In this document: one piece after another, positions 6,851 to 8,069 of the stretch
Layout: every line of letters begins with the position of its first letter
Position numbering within the stretch: position 1 is the stretch's first letter
DNA from: Capsulimonas sp.
Lineage (GTDB): Bacteria > Armatimonadota > Armatimonadia > Armatimonadales > Capsulimonadaceae
Assembly: GCA_025963815.1 (NCBI GenBank)
Contig: JAOQAA010000388.1
Location: forward strand, 1-8,069
DNA: 8,069 nucleotides
Reading direction: 5' to 3'
The notes under the pieces: model-generated
Told to the model about the DNA's origin: nothing
The model's input: the letters and a program-made list of their open reading frames with translations, nothing else
Databases searched by the model: none
Made by a program: the position numbers and the translations under genes

Positions 6851-7150
6851 ATGAAAACGAAAAACCACCCTTCGCCCGTCCCTTCCCTCCACTTTGTGAT
6901 GATCGTCAGCAGCGTCGGCTTGATTGTGCTTTCGATGTGTCTCTACATGTTCGCGCCTCCCGGCAAGGAACAGACTATCGCGGGCGTCATGACGCTGATG
7001 CTGGGCTTCTTGACGGGAAAGCTCAGCAACCAATTCGGCCGCCCCTTGCGCGCCGCCGCGACGGTAGACGCCGTCCCAGATGACGATGACGACACGGACG
7101 ATGAAGGCTCAACCCTCAGTGAACCGAAAGGACCGATCCAACATGGCTAA
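6851..7150 (+). CDS. Holin-like two-span membrane protein with Asp-rich tail
   Basis: This gene encodes 99 residues. A GAGAAG sits about 4 bases before the ATG, overlapping the run-out of the terminator. Two hydrophobic spans are visible at about residues 14-34 (FVMIVSSVGLIVLSMCLYMF) and 42-56 (TIAGVMTLMLGFLTG), joined by a short PPGKE turn, with a basic segment after the second span. That fits a small two-span holin, which would permeabilise the inner membrane at the end of infection. Its placement directly before and overlapping the endolysin (8 bp) supports this. The C-terminus is unusual: residues 77-86 are almost all acidic (D-D-D-D-D-T-D-D-E), whereas holin tails are more often basic. 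An antiholin or a spanin-like accessory is possible, but no signal peptide or lipobox is seen. Confidence 0.65.
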   Translation: MKTKNHPSPVPSLHFVMIVSSVGLIVLSMCLYMFAPPGKEQTIAGVMTLMLGFLTGKLSNQFGRPLRAAATVDAVPDDDDDTDDEGSTLSEPKGPIQHG

Positions 7151-7688
7151 CGTAAAACTCAGCGCCGCAGAGAAGGCGGCTCGGCAGCAGGCGGTGATCG
7201 CAAGGGCGATCGAATACCTCGGAACCAAGGAGGAGCCGCCCGGCTCGAACCGAGGGCGCGAAGTCGACCGTTTTTTACTAGCGGCAAACTGTGCGCCGGG
7301 TAATCCCTGGTGCATGGCGTTTGTGTACGCGATGTTTTCCTGGTCGGGTTACACGAGCGCCAATGGGGTGACGCTGCTGTTCCCGACGGCGTCGTGCCAG
7401 GTCCAGGCGGACCATGCGAAAGCGAACGGGCTGCTCGTGTCGGCGGACGATGCACGCACGCAGCTGGCGCCGGGGTGGGTGATGCTGAAGTGGGAGCCGT
7501 CGCTCGTCCGCTACGCTCATGCCGGCATCGTGACCGCCTACGACCGTCCGACTGGCGTCTTCAAGACCATCGAAGGCAACACGAACACCGACGGCGGACG
7601 CGAGGGGTATGAAGTCGCGCGCCAGACGCGCAAGATCGGCGACACGGGCGGCGGACGCGCGAAGTATGCCTTCATTCGGACTGCGTGA
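7143..7688 (+). CDS. CHAP-domain endolysin (peptidoglycan hydrolase)
   Basis: This gene encodes 181 residues. The frame is open from an ATG at 7080, but that start lies deep in the holin gene and would add a Thr/Arg-rich leader. The ATG at 7143 has AAAGGA (7127-7132) 10 bases before it and begins MANVKLSAAEK. The CHAP (cysteine, histidine-dependent amidohydrolase/peptidase) signature is clear: C57 in NPWCMAFVY, H126 in YAHAGIV, and E144 and N146 in EGNTN. The N-terminal AIEYLGTKEEPPGSNRGREVDRFL is the usual lead-in of phage CHAP enzymes, which cut peptide or amide bonds in the cell wall. There is no signal peptide, consistent with release through the upstream holin. No separate wall-binding domain is seen, so this is a single-domain enzyme. 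Confidence 0.88.
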   Translation: MANVKLSAAEKAARQQAVIARAIEYLGTKEEPPGSNRGREVDRFLLAANCAPGNPWCMAFVYAMFSWSGYTSANGVTLLFPTASCQVQADHAKANGLLVSADDARTQLAPGWVMLKWEPSLVRYAHAGIVTAYDRPTGVFKTIEGNTNTDGGREGYEVARQTRKIGDTGGGRAKYAFIRTA

Positions 7689-7689
7689 T

Positions 7690-7721
7690 CTCCCCGTCAA
7701 GTTCATCACCTTGACAGGGAG
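7690..7721. terminator. Inverted repeat after the endolysin, possible weak terminator
   Basis: CTCCCCGTCAAG (7690-7701) faces CTTGACAGGGAG (7710-7721) across an 8-base loop; 11 of 12 positions pair (C-A mismatch on the + RNA, G-U on the - RNA). It starts 1 base after the endolysin stop. The tail GTTATTA is T-poor, so termination may be partial. The right arm contains the -35 box of the promoter described next. Confidence 0.5.
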
Positions 7722-7739
7722 GTTATTACGGCGTAGAAT
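7711..7739 (+). promoter_or_regulatory. Near-consensus sigma-70 type promoter
   Basis: TTGACA (7711-7716) is a perfect -35 box. A 17-base spacer and TAGAAT (7734-7739, 5 of 6 to TATAAT) follow. Transcription would start near 7745-7747 and read into the small frame at 7822. It is the best promoter-like match seen on the + strand of the window. The -35 lies in the right arm of the inverted repeat at 7690-7721. Confidence 0.7.
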
Positions 7740-7821
7740 CTCGCGTAACAGATTTAGGACGAGATGGATATATCCGCAAGGCCCCAGGACATTGGAATAC
7801 GAGTGAGGATCTGATACAAGA
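7740..7821 (+). other. Leader between promoter and truncated gene
   Basis: About 75 bases would be transcribed ahead of the ATG at 7822. It contains a perfect 10-bp palindrome GGATATATCC (7766-7775), about 25-30 bases after the predicted start, a possible operator. GAGGA (7805-7809) sits 12 bases before the ATG, a little far for an ideal ribosome site. No tRNA or known riboswitch was recognised. Confidence 0.35.
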
Positions 7822-7983
7822 ATGAGCACGGTGTTAAAGCTGACGGAGCGAGGACTGGTGAAGCCGCCGAAGTTCCTGCCGAACAATATTCAATACGAGA
7901 CGATCATGGGCAGTGTCGCCTACGGTGTCTCGAATGACTTCTCCAATCATTCATATGTGTATATGCTTCAGGCAAACTCCTGA
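7822..7983 (+). pseudogene. Truncated nucleotidyltransferase (DNA polymerase beta-like fold) fragment
   Basis: A 53-codon frame, MSTVLKLTERGLVKPPKFLP then NNIQYETIMGSVAYGVSND, ends at TGA 7981-7983. The part up to residue 39 closely resembles the N-terminus of a predicted nucleotidyltransferase family (COG3541/RlaP-like, found in bacteria and some phages), in which 'GLI.PPKFL....Y.TIMGSVAYGVS.D.SD.DVYGF' contains the Gly-Ser turn and the catalytic Asp pair. Here G30-S31 is intact, but the expected SDxD reads S41-N42-H43-S44, and the frame ends nine residues later. The family is usually well over 200 residues, so the product lacks most of the fold and both metal-binding aspartates. A true short protein from a living gene is possible, given its strong promoter, but decay is more likely. 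The family identification is from memory of the motif. Confidence 0.55.
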
Positions 7984-7989
7984 GATTGA

Positions 7990-8020
7990 AACAGGCAGGC
8001 TCTTTAGTAACCTGCCTGTT
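7990..8020. terminator. Hairpin between converging genes, possible bidirectional terminator
   Basis: AACAGGCAGG (7990-7999) and CCTGCCTGTT (8011-8020) form a perfect 10-bp stem with an 11-base loop. It lies 6 bp after the truncated frame and overlaps the last codons and stop of the minus-strand gene. T-tracts are short on both sides (GTTC on +, GTTTC on -), so efficiency is uncertain. Confidence 0.55.
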
Positions 8021-8069
8021 CCAATATCCCCCGAATCCGTCGCAGCGTATCGGCGGCGGCGTCCACATT
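8004..8069 (-). CDS. C-terminal end of an opposite-strand gene (start outside window)
   Basis: Read on the minus strand from the window edge, an open frame gives NVDAAADTLRRIRGILEQ then AGY and a TAA stop at 8006-8004. The 21 residues look like a natural amphipathic C-terminal helix rather than noise. The stop falls in the loop of the hairpin at 7990-8020, as expected for a gene end with a terminator. Too little is visible to name the product. It is the only convincing minus-strand gene in the window, and it marks a change of organisation after the phage genes. Confidence 0.45.
   Translation of the reverse strand, partial: NVDAAADTLRRIRGILEQAGY

Noticed and set aside
7080..7142. Earlier ATG for the endolysin
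   Set aside because: It lies inside the holin gene without a good ribosome site and adds a non-family leader; the start at 7143 has AAAGGA 10 bases upstream.
7609..7806. 65-codon plus-strand frame spanning the endolysin end and the promoter
   Set aside because: It is Arg-rich, overlaps the endolysin in another frame and reads through the inverted repeat; no sign of a real protein.
7278..7886. Minus-strand frame of 202 codons across the endolysin and the promoter region
   Set aside because: It runs opposite clear CHAP catalytic residues and through an inverted repeat and promoter; no family features are visible.
1..8069. Frequent GGCGCC hexamers (at least 15 by eye)
   Set aside because: This is more than base composition alone suggests, but explained largely by Gly-Ala and Ser-Gly-Ala codons in these structural proteins; there is no positional pattern.
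1..8069. CRISPR array, tRNA, rRNA or insertion sequence
   Set aside because: None was seen: no regularly spaced direct repeats with spacers, no cloverleaf or rRNA signature, no transposase and no terminal inverted repeats with target duplication.

Overview
The window is a late region of a long-tailed (siphovirus-type) bacteriophage or prophage, read left to right on the + strand. It carries the end of the tail tip, a set of adhesion-type proteins, and a holin/endolysin lysis pair. Past the lysis genes the character changes: a near-consensus promoter, a truncated nucleotidyltransferase-like reading frame, a hairpin, and the 3' end of a gene on the opposite strand. The DNA is GC-rich (roughly 60 % by eye), Shine-Dalgarno sequences are recognisable for most genes, and two hairpins end in T-tracts. 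The host is therefore a GC-rich bacterium with ordinary intrinsic termination. The species or phylum cannot be read from this window; the Dit/hub/fibre order only says that the phage has a flexible, non-contractile tail.

Layout: 1-438 is the 3' part of a Dit-like distal tail protein. 447-3245 is a 932-residue tail hub/tail-associated protein with two jelly-roll, carbohydrate-binding-like domains inserted in the hub fold. 3268-3768 is a small discoidin-like beta protein. A palindrome and an intrinsic terminator follow at 3777-3838. 3858-4565 is a phage structural protein with a GGGYAR motif. 4592-4783 and 4783-5136 are two small, coupled genes of unknown function. A hairpin precedes 5194-6456, a 420-residue protein with a concanavalin/LamG-like N-terminus and a nine-residue C-terminal repeat. 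6453-6776 is a small probable beta-sandwich protein. A second terminator, built like the first, lies at 6810-6840. 6851-7150 is a holin-like membrane protein and 7143-7688 a CHAP-domain endolysin.

Working together, Dit and the hub would form the tail tip. The following beta-rich proteins would decorate it and recognise a host surface that is probably rich in polysaccharide. The holin and endolysin would release progeny. Genes are tightly packed (gaps of 8-30 bp, or 1, 4 and 8 bp overlaps) except at hairpin-bearing junctions, which divide the region into segments.

The part that fits least well is 7690-8069. A TTGACA-17 bp-TAGAAT promoter has its -35 box inside an inverted repeat and drives a 53-codon frame. 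That frame starts like a DNA-polymerase-beta-type nucleotidyltransferase but loses the catalytic aspartates and stops. A perfect 10-bp hairpin and a convergent gene follow. This is either the edge of a prophage beside host DNA with a decayed gene, or an autonomously expressed accessory ('moron') unit; the window alone does not decide.
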